The notes under the pieces are model-generated. The model was not told the origin of the DNA. It searched no databases and saw nothing but the letters and a program-made list of their open reading frames with translations. A stretch of DNA of 64,000 nucleotides from Saccharothrix carnea (GTDB lineage Bacteria > Actinomycetota > Actinomycetes > Mycobacteriales > Pseudonocardiaceae): assembly GCF_003014735.1 (NCBI RefSeq), contig NZ_PYAX01000006.1:62001-126000 (forward strand). Reading direction: 5' to 3'. This document shows positions 16,521-27,364 of this stretch, in pieces (within the stretch, counting starts at the first letter, position 1; every line of letters begins with the position of its first letter). A program made the position numbers and the translations under genes.

Positions 16521-17783
16521 CTACGCCAACGCCGCCAACGCCGCGTGCACCATCACGCGCACACCCACCAGCAGAGCCCGTTCATCCAGGTCGAACCCGG
16601 GCTGGTGCAGGTCCTTCTGCTTCCCGACCCCGTCCCACACACCCAACCGGGCGAACGACCCGGGCACGTGCTCCAGGTACCACCCGAAGTCCTCACCACC
16701 GGACGACTGCTCGGTCCCGGCCAGCGCGTCCTCGCCCAACGCCGCCTCGACCCCGGCCCTCAGCAACATGGTGCTTTCCCGGTCGTTCACCACGGGCGGC
16801 ACGCCGCGCCGGTGGTGCAGGTCGAACCCGACGCCGGTCGGCGCCAGCAGCGCACCCACCAGCTCCTTGATCAACGGCTCCAGCTCGGCCCAGATGTCCC
16901 GGTCACCGGTCCGCAGCGTGCCCCGCAGCACACCGTCCTGGGGCACCGCGTTGGGCGCCTCACCGGCGTGCACCGCGCCCCACACCAGCACCGTCCCCGA
17001 ACGGGGGTCCACCCGCCGCGACAGCAACCCGGGCAGCCCCGTGATCACAGTCCCCAGCGCGTGCACCAAGTCCGCCGTCAGGTGCGGCCGCGAGGTGTGC
17101 CCACCCGGCGACGTCAGCCGCAGCTCCAGCATGTCGCTGGCCGAGGTGATCGCACCGATCCGCGTCCCGATCCGCCCGACCTCCAGCCGCGGGTCGCAGT
17201 GCAGGCCGAAGATCCGCTCCACGCCGTCCAGGCCGCCCGCCGCGAGCACGTCCAGCGCACCGCCCGGCATGACCTCCTCCGCCGGCTGGAACACCAACCT
17301 CACCCGTCCGGGCAGCTCAGTGGCCGACGCCAGCGCCAGCGCCGCGCCCAACAGCACGGTGGTGTGGGCGTCGTGCCCGCACGCGTGCGCCACGCCGTCC
17401 ACTGTGGACGAGTACGGGGCTCCGGTGTTCTCCGGCAGGGGCAGCGCGTCGATGTCCGCGCGCAACGCCACGCACCGCGGCCCGGAGCCGACGTCGCACA
17501 CCAGGCCCGTCCCACCGGGCAGGATGCGCGGCTTGAGCCCGGCGGAACGCAGCACGTCCGCGATCAGCTCGGTGGTGGCGAACTCGTGCCGGGACAGCTC
17601 GGGGTGCGCGTGGAGGTGCCGGCGCCAGGCGACGACCTCGGAGGCGTTCGCCGCCAGCCAGTCGTCCAGCCACGAGGGTCCGCGACCCTCACCGGGATCA
17701 TCCACAGGGGCAATGCTGACCCCACGATCGGTCAACAGCACCTCGGCACCCTCCTCCGGTAGACGCGAGTCCAGGACCGTCAT
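16521..17783 (-). CDS. amiA1: M20-family amidohydrolase (AmiA1-like)
   Basis: Zn-dependent hydrolase of N-acyl amino acids or related amides. Protein of 420 residues; after a 35-residue extension come WRRHLHAHPELSRHEFAT, the metal ligand motif HACGHDAHTTVLLGAA, and the catalytic Glu in VFQPAEEVMPGGA, the pattern of the IAA-amino acid/hippurate hydrolase subgroup. ATG overlaps the upstream M20 stop by four bases (ATGA), so both are translated together. Two coupled M20 genes here match amiB1-amiA1 next to deoD in M. tuberculosis. Substrate unknown. Confidence 0.85.
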   Translation of the reverse strand: MTVLDSRLPEEGAEVLLTDRGVSIAPVDDPGEGRGPSWLDDWLAANASEVVAWRRHLHAHPELSRHEFATTELIADVLRSAGLKPRILPGGTGLVCDVGSGPRCVALRADIDALPLPENTGAPYSSTVDGVAHACGHDAHTTVLLGAALALASATELPGRVRLVFQPAEEVMPGGALDVLAAGGLDGVERIFGLHCDPRLEVGRIGTRIGAITSASDMLELRLTSPGGHTSRPHLTADLVHALGTVITGLPGLLSRRVDPRSGTVLVWGAVHAGEAPNAVPQDGVLRGTLRTGDRDIWAELEPLIKELVGALLAPTGVGFDLHHRRGVPPVVNDRESTMLLRAGVEAALGEDALAGTEQSSGGEDFGWYLEHVPGSFARLGVWDGVGKQKDLHQPGFDLDERALLVGVRVMVHAALAALA

Positions 17784-18946
17784 GCCACACCCGCCAGCAG
17801 TCGAGAGCGCTGCGCACCGTCGGTGGCAGCGGAAATTGTGGTCCAGGCGAGGGCGAGTGCCCCGTCGAGCACGGCTCGGTCGGCCGAGGCCGAGGCACAG
17901 GCGGTCGCGAACTCGATTTGGTGGTTCACCGCGTCTCCGCAGTCGATGGCGATGGTCGGGTGGATGGCCGGCAGCGCACGGGTGACGTTGCCCATGTCGG
18001 TGCTGCCGATCTTCTCCTTGAGCTCCTGCTCGGGGCTCAACGGATGCCTGCCCAGCTCGATCGCGGCACGCCGGTAGGCCTCCGCGAGCCAGGGGTCCGG
18101 GGTCAGCTCGGCGTACACCGGGGAGACCTTCACGACCTCGTGGGTGCAGCCGGTGGCGACGGCGCCCGCCTCGAAGCAGCGGTTGATCCGCTCCTCCAGC
18201 CGGCGCAGCGAGTCGAGGTCGTCGGCACGCAGGTCGAACATCGCCGACGTGCGGGCGGGCACGATGTTGGGCACGGCGCCACCGCGGGTGACGATGCCGC
18301 TGACCATCTGGCCCGGCTCCAGGTGCTGCCGGGCGAGCCCGATGGCGACCTGGGCGACGGTGATCGCGTCGGCGGCGTTCACCCCGAGGTGGGGCGCGGC
18401 GGCGGCGTGCGACGGCTTGCCGGTGTAGTGGACCTCGACGTCGGTGATGGCCAGCGATCGCGCGGCCACCGCCTCGTAGGGGGCTGGGTGCACCATCATC
18501 GACAACGCCACGTCGTCGAATACCCCGCGTTCGAGCATCAGCACCTTGCCGCCGCCGACCTCTTCGGCCGGGGTGCCGATCACCCGGACGGTGAGGCCCA
18601 GTTCGTCGGCCAGGTCACGCAGCGCGAGGGCCGCGCCGGTCGACGCCGCGGCGATGACGTTGTGCCCGCACGCGTGGCCGATCTCGGGCAGCGCGTCGTA
18701 CTCCGCGCACAGCCCGAGCACCAACTCGCCGGAGCCGAACGACGCCGTGAACGCCGTCTCCAGGTCCGCGACACCGCGTTCGACCTCGAAGCCCTCGGCG
18801 GCGAGCAGGTCGGCGACCTTGGCGGCGCTGCGGTGCTCGGCGAACGCCTGCTCGGGCTCGGCGTGGATGCTGCGCGAGAGGCCTACCAGCGCATTCGAGT
18901 ACCGCTCGACGGCCGAGCGTGTGCTCATCTTGAAGTCGGTACTCAT
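17780..18946 (-). CDS. amiB1: M20-family amidohydrolase (AmiB1/AbgB-like)
   Basis: Protein of 388 residues and first gene of the M20 pair. Motifs: SIHAEPEQAFAEHRSA near residue 27, IGHACGHNVIAAASTGAAL metal site, TPAEEVGGGKVLM with the catalytic Glu, and a dimerisation lid domain (VHYTGKPSHAAAAPHLGVNA). The subgroup resembles AbgB-type p-aminobenzoyl-glutamate hydrolases. Start at 18946 (ATG); a second in-frame ATG six codons on is possible. About 210 bp without genes lie upstream and should hold the promoter. Confidence 0.85.
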   Translation of the reverse strand: MSTDFKMSTRSAVERYSNALVGLSRSIHAEPEQAFAEHRSAAKVADLLAAEGFEVERGVADLETAFTASFGSGELVLGLCAEYDALPEIGHACGHNVIAAASTGAALALRDLADELGLTVRVIGTPAEEVGGGKVLMLERGVFDDVALSMMVHPAPYEAVAARSLAITDVEVHYTGKPSHAAAAPHLGVNAADAITVAQVAIGLARQHLEPGQMVSGIVTRGGAVPNIVPARTSAMFDLRADDLDSLRRLEERINRCFEAGAVATGCTHEVVKVSPVYAELTPDPWLAEAYRRAAIELGRHPLSPEQELKEKIGSTDMGNVTRALPAIHPTIAIDCGDAVNHQIEFATACASASADRAVLDGALALAWTTISAATDGAQRSRLLAGVA

Positions 18947-19139
18947 TTGCGTCCATCCTGCATCACGGTCCGGCGGGCACGTCGCAACCCTGGTTGATCA
19001 ACCGGCAACCGGTCGCGGGGCTGCGCCAAGCGGTGCTCGATTTTCGGTCAGACCGATCACACCCGCGCGAAGGCCGTTCACATTCGCCCGGGCCATGCGC
19101 GCGTCATGCTAGGAGAAGGCCTCACGCCACCCAGCGCTT

Positions 19140-19156
19140 TTCCCACCAAGTGGGAA
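19140..19156 (-). terminator. Small hairpin after the 19.2-kb gene
   Basis: Perfect 7-bp stem (TTCCCAC / GTGGGAA) with a 3-base loop starting at the base next to the stop codon of the reverse-strand gene. No U-tract; weak terminator candidate. Confidence 0.45.
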
Positions 19157-19489
19157 TCACTTGGCTTTGCGCCCGGCCTTCCACTTCGACCACCGCTTCT
19201 TGTTACGCCAGTAGACGAGGGCGAACAACAGCACCGCGATACCACCGATCCACAACTTTCTGCGGGTTTCGGCGCTCGACGCGGGCGCGGGCTCCTGGGG
19301 CGCGTCGATCGTGGGGCCGGGCGGCACGGTGCCGCCGGGCTCGATCGTGCCCCCCGGCGCCAGGGTCTCCGTGGGCTGGGCCGCGAAGTGCGGCGACGTC
19401 GTCACGGCCGCCCCTGTGCCGGCCACGGCGAACACACCGGCCAGCGCTAACAGGCACACCGCGAACAAAGATCGCCACATGGTCGCCAA
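19157..19489 (-). CDS. Small exported membrane-anchored protein, unknown
   Basis: Protein of 110 residues: signal peptide (about 1-28, cleaved after GTGAA), a Pro/Gly/Thr-rich low-complexity middle with repeats of APGGTIEPGGTVPPG, one C-terminal membrane segment (KLWIGGIAVLLFALVYW) and a Lys/Arg-rich cytoplasmic tail. This signal-linker-TM-KR layout is like a sorted surface protein but there is no LPxTG-type motif. No family recognised. A second ATG (codon 4) is an alternative start. Confidence 0.6.
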   Translation of the reverse strand: MATMWRSLFAVCLLALAGVFAVAGTGAAVTTSPHFAAQPTETLAPGGTIEPGGTVPPGPTIDAPQEPAPASSAETRRKLWIGGIAVLLFALVYWRNKKRWSKWKAGRKAK

Positions 19490-19567
19490 GCCTAGCTACC
19501 GCCTTCCGTGGTTACCACTGTCAGTGGTCAGCCAAACCGGGTTCCGCTCACGTGCTGTGAGCGAACC

Positions 19568-20569
19568 TCACGCGTCCTCACCCTCGCCGGACCGGAACGC
19601 GGCCAGGATCCTCTCGGCGGCCAGCGTGGCCGTCAACCGCCCCTCCCGCACCTGCCGCTCCACCTCGGGCACGACCGACCGCACCGCCGCCGCCGAGCGC
19701 AGGCTCGCGAGCAGCTGGTCGTTCACCATCGCCCACGTCCAGTCCACCTGCTGCCGACGACGCCGCTCGGCCAGCTCACCGGCCGCCTCCAGCACCTCCC
19801 GGTGCCTGGTCACCTGCTCCCACACCACGTCGAGCCCCGACCCGTCCAGCCCGCTGCACGTCAGCACGGGCGGGTGCCACAACGCGTCGGCCGGGCGCAG
19901 CAGCCGCAACGCGCCCGCCAGCTCCCGCGCGGCCTTGCGGGCGTCCATCTCGTGCGGTCCGTCTGCCTTGTTGACCGCGATCACGTCGGCCAGCTCCAGC
20001 ACGCCCTTCTTGATGCCCTGGAGCTGGTCACCGGTCCGCGCGAGGGTCAGGAACAGCGAGCAGTCCGTCATGTTCGCCACCGCGACCTCGGACTGGCCGA
20101 CGCCGACCGTCTCGACCAGCACAACGTCGTAGCCCGCGGCCTCGACGAGCACGATCGACTCACGCGTCGCCTTGGCCACGCCGCCGAGCGTGCCCGAGGT
20201 CGGCGACGGTCGGATGAACGCCGCCGGGTCGACCGCGAGCCGGGCCATCCGGGTCTTGTCGCCCAGGATCGAGCCGCCGGTGCGGGTGGACGACGGGTCG
20301 ACCGCCAGCACGGCCACCCGGTGCCCGCGCCCGGTCAGCATCGAGCCGAACGCGTCGATGAACGTCGACTTGCCCACGCCGGGCACGCCGGTGATGCCGA
20401 CGCGGTGCGCGTTGCCCGCGTGCGGCAGCAGTTCGACCAGCAGCTCCTGGGCCGCCGCGCGGTGGTCCGGGCGGGTCGACTCGACCAGCGTGATGGCCCG
20501 CGCCAACGTGCCGCGGTTGCCGGCCAGCACGCCCTTGGCGTACTCGCCGACGTCGACCGGCTTAGCCAT
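19568..20569 (-). CDS. meaB: Methylmalonyl-CoA mutase-associated GTPase
   Basis: G3E-family P-loop GTPase of 333 residues that gates adenosylcobalamin loading and protects methylmalonyl-CoA mutase. Walker [16 protein letters not shown], then [24 protein letters not shown], the switch Glu motif [12 protein letters not shown], and NKAD for guanine recognition. ATG at 20569 lies 8 bp inside the end of mutB, so expression is coupled; the frame is open further upstream only as a shadow. Third gene of mutA-mutB-meaB. Confidence 0.95.
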   Translation of the reverse strand: MAKPVDVGEYAKGVLAGNRGTLARAITLVESTRPDHRAAAQELLVELLPHAGNAHRVGITGVPGVGKSTFIDAFGSMLTGRGHRVAVLAVDPSSTRTGGSILGDKTRMARLAVDPAAFIRPSPTSGTLGGVAKATRESIVLVEAAGYDVVLVETVGVGQSEVAVANMTDCSLFLTLARTGDQLQGIKKGVLELADVIAVNKADGPHEMDARKAARELAGALRLLRPADALWHPPVLTCSGLDGSGLDVVWEQVTRHREVLEAAGELAERRRRQQVDWTWAMVNDQLLASLRSAAAVRSVVPEVERQVREGRLTATLAAERILAAFRSGEGEDA

Positions 20570-22757
20570 CTCGTCCCGGCAGGTCGGCGTGGCCGAGCTG
20601 CTCGGCGAGCTTGCGCAGCAGGTCACCGGCCGCGTCCGCGATCACCGTGCCGGGCGGGAAGATCGCCGCCGCACCCGCCTCGCGCAACGCGTCGAAGTCC
20701 TGCGGCGGGATCACGCCACCGACCACGATCATGATGTCCTCGCGGCCCATCTCCGCCAGCGCCGACCGCAGCGCGGGCACCAACGTGAGGTGACCGGCGG
20801 CCAGCGACGACACCCCGACGATGTGCACGTCGGCCTCCACGGCCTGGCGCGCGACCTCGTCCGGGGTCTGGAACAGCGGGCCGACGTCCACGTCGAAGCC
20901 GAGGTCGGCGAACGCGGTCGCGATCACCTTCTGGCCGCGGTCGTGCCCGTCCTGTCCCATCTTGGCGACCAGGATGCGCGGCCGGCGCCCTTCGGCTTCC
21001 GCGAACGCCTCCACGACCTCGCGCGTGGCCTCCACGTTGGACACGGACCCGGCCTCCTCCCGGTAAACCCCGGTGATCGTGCGGATCTGCGCGGAGTGCC
21101 GGCCCCACACCTTGCCCAGCGCCTCGGAGATCTCGCCGACCGTCGCCTTGGCCCGCGCCGCCGCGATCGCCAGCTCCAGCAGGTTGCCGTCCGAGTCCGC
21201 CGCCCGCGTCAGCGCGGCCAACGCCGAGTCCACACCGGACTGATCGCGTTCGGCCCGCAACCGCTCCAGCTTCGCGAGCTGCTGCGCGCGCACCCCGGCG
21301 TTGTCGACCTTGAGCACGTCGATCTTCTCGTCGACCTCGACCTGGTACTTGTTCACGCCGATCACCGGCTGCCGCCCGGAGTCGATGCGGGCCTGGGTGC
21401 GGGCCGCGGCCTCCTCGATGCGCAGCTTCGGGATGCCCGCGTCGATGGCCTGCGCCATCCCGCCCGCGGCCTCGACCTCGGTGATGTGCGACCACGCGCG
21501 GTGCGCCAGGTCGTGCGTGAGGCGTTCGACGAACGCGCTGCCGCCCCACGGGTCGATCACCCGCGTGGTGCCTGACTCCTGCTGGAGCAGCAGCTGGGTG
21601 TTGCGGGCGATGCGCGCGGAGAAGTCCGTGGGCAGCGCCAGCGCCTCGTCCAACGCGTTGGTGTGCAACGACTGCGTGTGCCCCTGCGTGGCGGCCATCG
21701 CCTCGACGCACGTGCGGGCGACGTTGTTGAACACGTCCTGCGCGGTGAGCGACCAGCCGGAGGTCTGGCAGTGCGTGCGCAGCGACAGCGACTTCGGGTT
21801 CTTCGCGTCGAAGCCCTTCACCAGCTTCGCCCACAGCAGCCGGGCCGCGCGCAGCTTGGCGACCTCCATGAAGAAGTTCATGCCGATCGCCCAGAAGAAC
21901 GACAGCCGCGGCGCGAACGCGTCGATGTCCAGGCCCGCGTCCCGGCCCGCCCGCAGGTACTCCACGCCGTCCGCCAGCGTGTAGGCCAGCTCCAGGTCGG
22001 CCGTCGCGCCCGCTTCCTGCATGTGGTAGCCGGAGATCGAGATCGAGTTGAACTTCGGCATCCGCTGCGAGGTGAACGCGAAGATGTCGGAGATGATCCG
22101 CATCGACGGCCGCGGCGGGTAGATGTAGGTGTTGCGGACCATGAACTCCTTGAGGATGTCGTTCTGGATGGTCCCGGCCAGCTGCTCCGGCGCCACCCCC
22201 TGCTCCTCGGCCGCCACCACGTAGAGCGCCAGGATCGGCAGCACCGCGCCGTTCATGGTCATCGACACGCTCATCTTGTCCAGCGGGATTCCGTCGAACA
22301 GCTGGCGCATGTCGTAGATCGAGTCGATCGCCACGCCCGCCATGCCGACGTCACCGGCCACGCGCGGGTGGTCGGAGTCGTAGCCGCGGTGGGTGGCCAG
22401 GTCGAACGCGACGGAGAGCCCCTTCTGGCCGGCCGCGAGGTTGCGGCGGTAGAAGGCGTTGGACTCCTCGGCGGTGGAGAACCCGGCGTACTGCCGGATC
22501 GTCCACGGCTGGTTGACGTACATCGTCGGGTACGGGCCGCGCAGGAACGGCGCGATGCCCGGGTAGGTGCCCAGGAAGTCGAGGCCTTCGGTGTCGGCGG
22601 CCGTGTAGACGGGTTTGACGCCGATGCCCTCGGGCGTCTCCCACGTCAACGCGTCCGCGCCCTTGCCGGTCGCCTCCTGCAGCGCGGCGTGCCACTGCGC
22701 GGCGTCGGCGGCGGTGCCGGGCTCGCCCAGGTCGACGTCGGCGAAGTTCGGGATCAT
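20562..22757 (-). CDS. mutB: Methylmalonyl-CoA mutase large (catalytic) subunit
   Basis: Adenosylcobalamin-dependent interconversion of (R)-methylmalonyl-CoA and succinyl-CoA. Protein of 731 residues: an N-terminal TIM barrel with [21 protein letters not shown] and the substrate-site [12 protein letters not shown], then a C-terminal B12 domain with [13 protein letters not shown], where the DxHxxG His is the lower Co ligand, and [13 protein letters not shown] at 22757 overlaps the mutA stop by four bases. Together with AccA3 this gives the propionyl-CoA to succinyl-CoA route and, in reverse, methylmalonyl units for polyketides. Confidence 0.96.
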   Translation of the reverse strand: MIPNFADVDLGEPGTAADAAQWHAALQEATGKGADALTWETPEGIGVKPVYTAADTEGLDFLGTYPGIAPFLRGPYPTMYVNQPWTIRQYAGFSTAEESNAFYRRNLAAGQKGLSVAFDLATHRGYDSDHPRVAGDVGMAGVAIDSIYDMRQLFDGIPLDKMSVSMTMNGAVLPILALYVVAAEEQGVAPEQLAGTIQNDILKEFMVRNTYIYPPRPSMRIISDIFAFTSQRMPKFNSISISGYHMQEAGATADLELAYTLADGVEYLRAGRDAGLDIDAFAPRLSFFWAIGMNFFMEVAKLRAARLLWAKLVKGFDAKNPKSLSLRTHCQTSGWSLTAQDVFNNVARTCVEAMAATQGHTQSLHTNALDEALALPTDFSARIARNTQLLLQQESGTTRVIDPWGGSAFVERLTHDLAHRAWSHITEVEAAGGMAQAIDAGIPKLRIEEAAARTQARIDSGRQPVIGVNKYQVEVDEKIDVLKVDNAGVRAQQLAKLERLRAERDQSGVDSALAALTRAADSDGNLLELAIAAARAKATVGEISEALGKVWGRHSAQIRTITGVYREEAGSVSNVEATREVVEAFAEAEGRRPRILVAKMGQDGHDRGQKVIATAFADLGFDVDVGPLFQTPDEVARQAVEADVHIVGVSSLAAGHLTLVPALRSALAEMGREDIMIVVGGVIPPQDFDALREAGAAAIFPPGTVIADAAGDLLRKLAEQLGHADLPGRDG

Positions 22758-24688
22758 CGCTGGACTCCAAGGGCGTCGAACGTGTGCTCCAGCACTTCCA
22801 GCGCCGGGCAGCCGGTGAACACGTACTCGTCGATCGCGGCTTCGGACTTCTTGCCCGCCAACAACACCCGCTCCGCGCCGGCCTCGCGCAGGGCCTGCGC
22901 CACCGGTGCGGCCAGCTCGGCGTAGCTGCTCTCGCTGCCGCACACGCACGCGATCCGGGCACCGCTCTCGCGGAACTTCGCGACCACGTCCTCGACCGTC
23001 TTGGTGGGACCGGCGTTCGGCGTCTCGATACCGCCCGCCTGGAACAGGTTCGCCGCGAACGTGGCCCGCGCGGTGTGCGCGGCGACCGGGCCGAGCGTGG
23101 CGAGGAAGACCTTGGGCCTCTCGGCCGCCGCATCCGCCGCGTCCCGCAACGCCTCGAAGTCCTGGGCGTACCGGACGCGCGGCAACGCCCGCCCTCGACC
23201 GACCGGAATCGTCGTACCCCTCTGGGACAATGAATCCAGGGGACCCCCTGGCGGGGACGCCTGCGCAGCACGGGCGACGAGGCCTTCGCTCGGCTGGCCC
23301 GAGGCGGCGAGACTTTCGCCTGGCCGGTCCGGGGCCGCCGACCGAGAGATCGGCTGCTCGTCGGGGTACGGCGGCCGGACTACCGGTTGCTCGGCCAGGT
23401 TCGGGAACTCGCTCACGCCCGTGATCGCGTCGGACCGGTCGGCCAGGTTCGCCCGGCGCCGGGCCCACGTGTCCGCGATCTGGTCGGCGACCAGGTCGAA
23501 CGCCTTCGGCAACCCACCCGCGGCCTCGATCTCGCGGAACCACGCCCACGCGGCGCGCGCGAGGTCGTCGGTGAGCCGTTCCACGTACCAGGAGCCGCCC
23601 GCCGGGTCGATCACGCCGGCCAGCTTCGACTCCTCCAGCAGCAGCGACTGGGTGTTGCGGGCGATGCGCCGGGAGAAGTCGTCGGACAGGCCGATCGCGT
23701 GGTCGAACGGCAGCACGGTCACCGCGTCCGCACCGCCCAGACCCGCGCCGAAGCACGCCACGGTGGTGCGCAGCATGTTCACCCACGGGTCGCGGCGGGT
23801 CATCATCGCGGGCGACGTGACCGCGTGCTGCGCCTGCGGGCTCGGCGCGCCGGCGACCTCGGTGACCCGCGCCCAGAGCCGCCGCGCGGCCCGGAACTTC
23901 GCGATGGTGAGGAACTGGTCGGCGGTCGCCGCGTACCGGAACTCCAGCAGCCGCACAGCGTGCGCGACGTCCAACCCGGCCTCGGTCAGGTGCCGCAGGT
24001 ACGCCACCCCGGCCGCCAGCGACGCGCCCAACTCCTCCGCGTCCGACCCGCCCGCCTCGTGGAACGGCAGGCCGTCCACCACCACAAGGCGCAGTTCGGG
24101 GAACTCGCGGGCCTTGCCGAGCAGGTCGGTCAGCGCCGCCAGGTCAGCGGGCTGCCCCGTGCGCGCCTGGACGCCCAACGGGTCCGCGCCCACGTTGCCC
24201 CGGACCTCGCCGGCCAGCACCGGCCGCTGGTCCCAGACCCGCAGCATGGCGCGACCGGCGGCGAGGAAGTCCGCGCCCGCGTCGACGATCACCGGCGCGA
24301 GGTCCAGGTAGACGTCGGCCAGCACGTCGTCGTAGGACGCCGGGTCGAGACCCTTGAGCCACAGCGACGTGACGCCGTTCTCCAGGTCGGCCATCACCGC
24401 CTCGCGGTCGGCGACCCGGTGCTGCTGGCGGACGTCCCAGCCCTCGACCGCGCCCTGCGGCCTGCTGCCGCGCGTGAACGGGGCCAGGCCGGGGAAACCG
24501 GCGTCCGGCGCCCGTTCGGCAGCCGTGTAGAGCGGCTGCACGTCGATGTTGTCGTAGGTGGTGGTGATCAGCGACCCGAAGTCCGCACCCGACTTGCGCA
24601 GCACGCCCTGGACCAGGTCCAGCCACTGCTCGCGGTCAGGGGTGGGGAACTCGGCGGCCAGCGCCAACTCGCCTGACGGCTCCATCAT
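22754..24688 (-). CDS. mutA: Methylmalonyl-CoA mutase small subunit
   Basis: Non-catalytic partner of MutB, 644 residues. It keeps the TIM-barrel outline ([22 protein letters not shown]) but its B12-like domain lacks the DxHxxG ligand, as usual for the small subunit. Between about residues 428 and 488, in the linker joining the two domains, lies an unusual 50-60-residue insertion rich in Pro, Gly, Ser and Arg (through [15 protein letters not shown]), encoded by 23200-23370 and containing a DNA hairpin at 23236-23251. Two consecutive ATG codons at 24688/24685. First gene of the operon; divergent from the kinase gene. Confidence 0.93.
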   Translation of the reverse strand: MMEPSGELALAAEFPTPDREQWLDLVQGVLRKSGADFGSLITTTYDNIDVQPLYTAAERAPDAGFPGLAPFTRGSRPQGAVEGWDVRQQHRVADREAVMADLENGVTSLWLKGLDPASYDDVLADVYLDLAPVIVDAGADFLAAGRAMLRVWDQRPVLAGEVRGNVGADPLGVQARTGQPADLAALTDLLGKAREFPELRLVVVDGLPFHEAGGSDAEELGASLAAGVAYLRHLTEAGLDVAHAVRLLEFRYAATADQFLTIAKFRAARRLWARVTEVAGAPSPQAQHAVTSPAMMTRRDPWVNMLRTTVACFGAGLGGADAVTVLPFDHAIGLSDDFSRRIARNTQSLLLEESKLAGVIDPAGGSWYVERLTDDLARAAWAWFREIEAAGGLPKAFDLVADQIADTWARRRANLADRSDAITGVSEFPNLAEQPVVRPPYPDEQPISRSAAPDRPGESLAASGQPSEGLVARAAQASPPGGPLDSLSQRGTTIPVGRGRALPRVRYAQDFEALRDAADAAAERPKVFLATLGPVAAHTARATFAANLFQAGGIETPNAGPTKTVEDVVAKFRESGARIACVCGSESSYAELAAPVAQALREAGAERVLLAGKKSEAAIDEYVFTGCPALEVLEHTFDALGVQR

Positions 24689-24787
24689 GCTCCGGAGTGT
24701 TACTCACCAGTAGTACGACGGCTATGTGAGGTTCACCGCCGTGAACGATGCAGACGCCAGTCTTCCACGCTGGGGGATGATGGCGCA

Positions 24788-26479
24788 GTGGACGAAGACC
24801 ACCCGGTTACCGGGCCGGACCGGCTGATCGCCGGGCGTTACCGCCTGCGGCACGTCCTGGGACGTGGCTCGATGGGCACCGTCTGGGCCGCGCACGACGA
24901 AGTCCTGCGACGCGACGTCGCGGTGAAGGAGATCCTCCGCCCGGAGGGCACGCCGGACGACGAAGCCGAGGTGCTGCGGGAACGGACGTTGCGGGAAGCG
25001 CGGTCGGCGGCGGCGCTCGCGCACCCGAACCTGGTGACGCTGTACGACGTGGTGCGGGCCGACGGCGACCCGTACGTGGTGATGGAGCTGGTGCCGTCGT
25101 CGTCGCTGGCGGAGGTGGTGCGGCAGCGCGGGCCGTTGACCGACGTGCAGGGCGCCGTCGTGGCCGATGCCGTGGCCGCGGCGCTGGAGGCCGCGCACCG
25201 GGCCGGGATCACGCACCGGGACGTGAAGCCGGGCAACGTGCTGGTCGCGGACGACGGCCGGGTGAAGCTGACCGACTTCGGCATCGCCCGCAACGTCGCC
25301 GAGGCCACCCTGACCAGCCGCGGGATCACGCTGGGCACGCCCGCGTTCATCGCGCCCGAGGTGGCGGCCGGTGGGGCGGTGTCGTTCGCGGCGGACCAGT
25401 GGTCGTTGGGCGCGACGCTGTTCGCGGCGATGACCGGGCAGCAACCGTACGAAGGCGCGAACGTGCTCCAGACGATCAACCAGGTCGTGCACGGTGACGT
25501 GCCGTCCGCGGCGGGGTGCGGCGCTTTGGAGGCGGTCGTCGCGGGGCTGATGGTGAAGGAGCCGGAGGGGCGGATCGGGTTGGCCGAGGTGCGGCGGCTG
25601 GTGCGGCCGCTGCTGCCCGAGCCGGGGACCGACGTGTTCCCGGTGACGTCGGACACCCGCCCGGTGGTGGAGGTCGTGCGGCCACCCCTGGTCAAGCCGC
25701 CGATCGCGCCCGACACGCCGTTGGCGTCCGACCCGGGGCCGCTGCCGTTCGTCCTGGCGGATCCGCCGACGCGTGAGCTGACCCGCCGCCCGGGGTTGAC
25801 GGCGCTGGTGGCGTTGTCCGCGGTGGTGCTGTTCGCGATCGGCAGCGTGTCCGGCTTCGCGTTGACCAGGACCGTCGCGGGCGCCTCCCTGCTGCCGCCG
25901 CCGACCCCGTCCACCCCGTCCGTGCCCGCGATCACGGAGACGCCGTCCCTGCTGCCGACCACGGCGTCGGCCGCGTCCGCGAACGGCGAGCAGGGCGCCG
26001 AGTTCACCATCGAGGTCGGGCCGGACTGGACCAGCTTCCTGGAGCAGCGGGCGAACGACGGGCTGGTGCCGAGCACCGTGGTGCACCTGGTCGCGCCGAA
26101 CGGCTGGTACGAGGTGACGGTGCAGCGGTTCCCGGACTACTACGACCGCAACACGGTCAAGGACTACCTGCAGCACGTGCGGTCCCGGTGGGCGAAGGGC
26201 CAGTACTTCGGCGAGGCCTTCGAACCGACCGACGACCTGCCACCGGGCGGCCGTGAAGCGGCTCGCCAGTACAGCTACCGGACCGTCGAACGGGCCACCG
26301 ACCTGGCTCGCGGCACCGTCCCCCCAGGCCCTGACCTGCGCCGCAGCCGCTACTCCCGCATCCTGCCGAGGGGCAACGACCTGTGGGTGGTCGAGGTCGT
26401 GGTGCCGACCGAGCAGGAGGAGGCGGGCCGGAGCCGGCTGTTCGACACCATCGCGCCGACGTTCAGGGTGACGGATTAG
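24788..26479 (+). CDS. Receptor-type Ser/Thr protein kinase (PknB-like)
   Basis: Hanks-type kinase of 563 residues. Kinase domain about 16-270: Gly loop VLGRGSMGTVW, catalytic Lys in VAVKEI, HRDVKPGNVLV, TDFGIARN and LGTPAFIAPE. Then a Pro-rich juxtamembrane stretch, one membrane helix at about 336-360, and an exported C-terminal domain of about 190 residues with no PASTA repeats; its ligand is unknown. GTG start (VDEDHPVTGPDRLIAGRY). It sits between mutA and deoD, but nothing ties it to those pathways beyond position. Confidence 0.9.
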   Translation: MDEDHPVTGPDRLIAGRYRLRHVLGRGSMGTVWAAHDEVLRRDVAVKEILRPEGTPDDEAEVLRERTLREARSAAALAHPNLVTLYDVVRADGDPYVVMELVPSSSLAEVVRQRGPLTDVQGAVVADAVAAALEAAHRAGITHRDVKPGNVLVADDGRVKLTDFGIARNVAEATLTSRGITLGTPAFIAPEVAAGGAVSFAADQWSLGATLFAAMTGQQPYEGANVLQTINQVVHGDVPSAAGCGALEAVVAGLMVKEPEGRIGLAEVRRLVRPLLPEPGTDVFPVTSDTRPVVEVVRPPLVKPPIAPDTPLASDPGPLPFVLADPPTRELTRRPGLTALVALSAVVLFAIGSVSGFALTRTVAGASLLPPPTPSTPSVPAITETPSLLPTTASAASANGEQGAEFTIEVGPDWTSFLEQRANDGLVPSTVVHLVAPNGWYEVTVQRFPDYYDRNTVKDYLQHVRSRWAKGQYFGEAFEPTDDLPPGGREAARQYSYRTVERATDLARGTVPPGPDLRRSRYSRILPRGNDLWVVEVVVPTEQEEAGRSRLFDTIAPTFRVTD

Positions 26480-26533
26480 CCGGCCCGGCGGCACTGCGGG
26501 CAACGGTGGCAGGCGGCTATTAGGCTCGCGGCC

Positions 26534-27364
26534 GTGACCGGTATTGATGAGAAGACCGCCCCTGAGGCCCTGGCCACCGACGCGGCCAAGGCGTTGGCCG
26601 AGCGGACCGGGGTGGACAGGCACGACATCGCCGTCGTCCTCGGGTCGGGGTGGCGCCCGGCGGCCGACCTGATCGGCGAGGCCGTGGCCGAGGTGCCCAT
26701 GGGCGAGTTGCCCGGGTTCGAGGCGCCCACCGCCGTCGGGCACGGCGGGACGGTGCGGTCGGTGCGCGTCGCCGACAAGAACGTGCTGGTCATGCTCGGC
26801 CGGACGCACGGGTACGAGGGCAAGGGCGTGGCCAAGGTCGTGCACGGCGTGCGCACGGCGGCGGCCGCGGGCGTCGGCACGGTCGTGCTGACCAACGCAG
26901 CGGGCGGGCTGCGGCAGGGCATGGCGGTCGGCCAGCCCGTGCTGATCAGCGACCACCTGAACCTGACCGCGTCGTCGCCGCTGGTGGGCGCGCGGTTCGT
27001 GGACCTCACCGACCTGTACTCGCCGCGGCTGCGCGACCTCGCCCGGGAGATCGACCCGTCGTTGGAGGAAGGCGTCTACGCGGGCCTGCCCGGACCGCAC
27101 TTCGAGACGCCCGCCGAGATCCGGATGCTGCGCACGATGGGTGCGGACCTGGTCGGCATGTCCACCGTGCTGGAGGCCATCGCGGCCCGCGCGGAAGGCG
27201 TGGAGGTGTTCGGCCTGTCGCTGGTGACGAACCTCGCCGCGGGCATCACCGGTGAGCCGCTCAACCACGAAGAGGTGCTGGAGGCGGGCCAGGCGGCGGC
27301 CAGCCGGATGGGCGCGTTGCTGCGCGAGCTGGTCACCCGGGCAGAGCCGGCGGCCAGGGCATGA
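26534..27364 (+). CDS. deoD: Purine nucleoside phosphorylase
   Basis: Phosphorolysis of (deoxy)inosine and (deoxy)guanosine to base plus (deoxy)ribose 1-phosphate. Protein of 276 residues of the trimeric type: [22 protein letters not shown] phosphate site, [19 protein letters not shown], and [17 protein letters not shown] with the Met-Ser-Thr of the sugar site. GTG start. The stop overlaps the phosphosugar mutase start (ATGA). The pair deoD-pmmB is also adjacent in M. tuberculosis (Rv3307-Rv3308); with deoC at 42 kb it allows pentose phosphate recovery. Confidence 0.94.
   Translation: MTGIDEKTAPEALATDAAKALAERTGVDRHDIAVVLGSGWRPAADLIGEAVAEVPMGELPGFEAPTAVGHGGTVRSVRVADKNVLVMLGRTHGYEGKGVAKVVHGVRTAAAAGVGTVVLTNAAGGLRQGMAVGQPVLISDHLNLTASSPLVGARFVDLTDLYSPRLRDLAREIDPSLEEGVYAGLPGPHFETPAEIRMLRTMGADLVGMSTVLEAIAARAEGVEVFGLSLVTNLAAGITGEPLNHEEVLEAGQAAASRMGALLRELVTRAEPAARA

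Noticed and set aside
14640..17762. A 1040-codon forward open frame over glpD and the M20 gene
   Set aside because: Runs of Arg/Pro/His with no domain; both underlying genes are complete in other frames.
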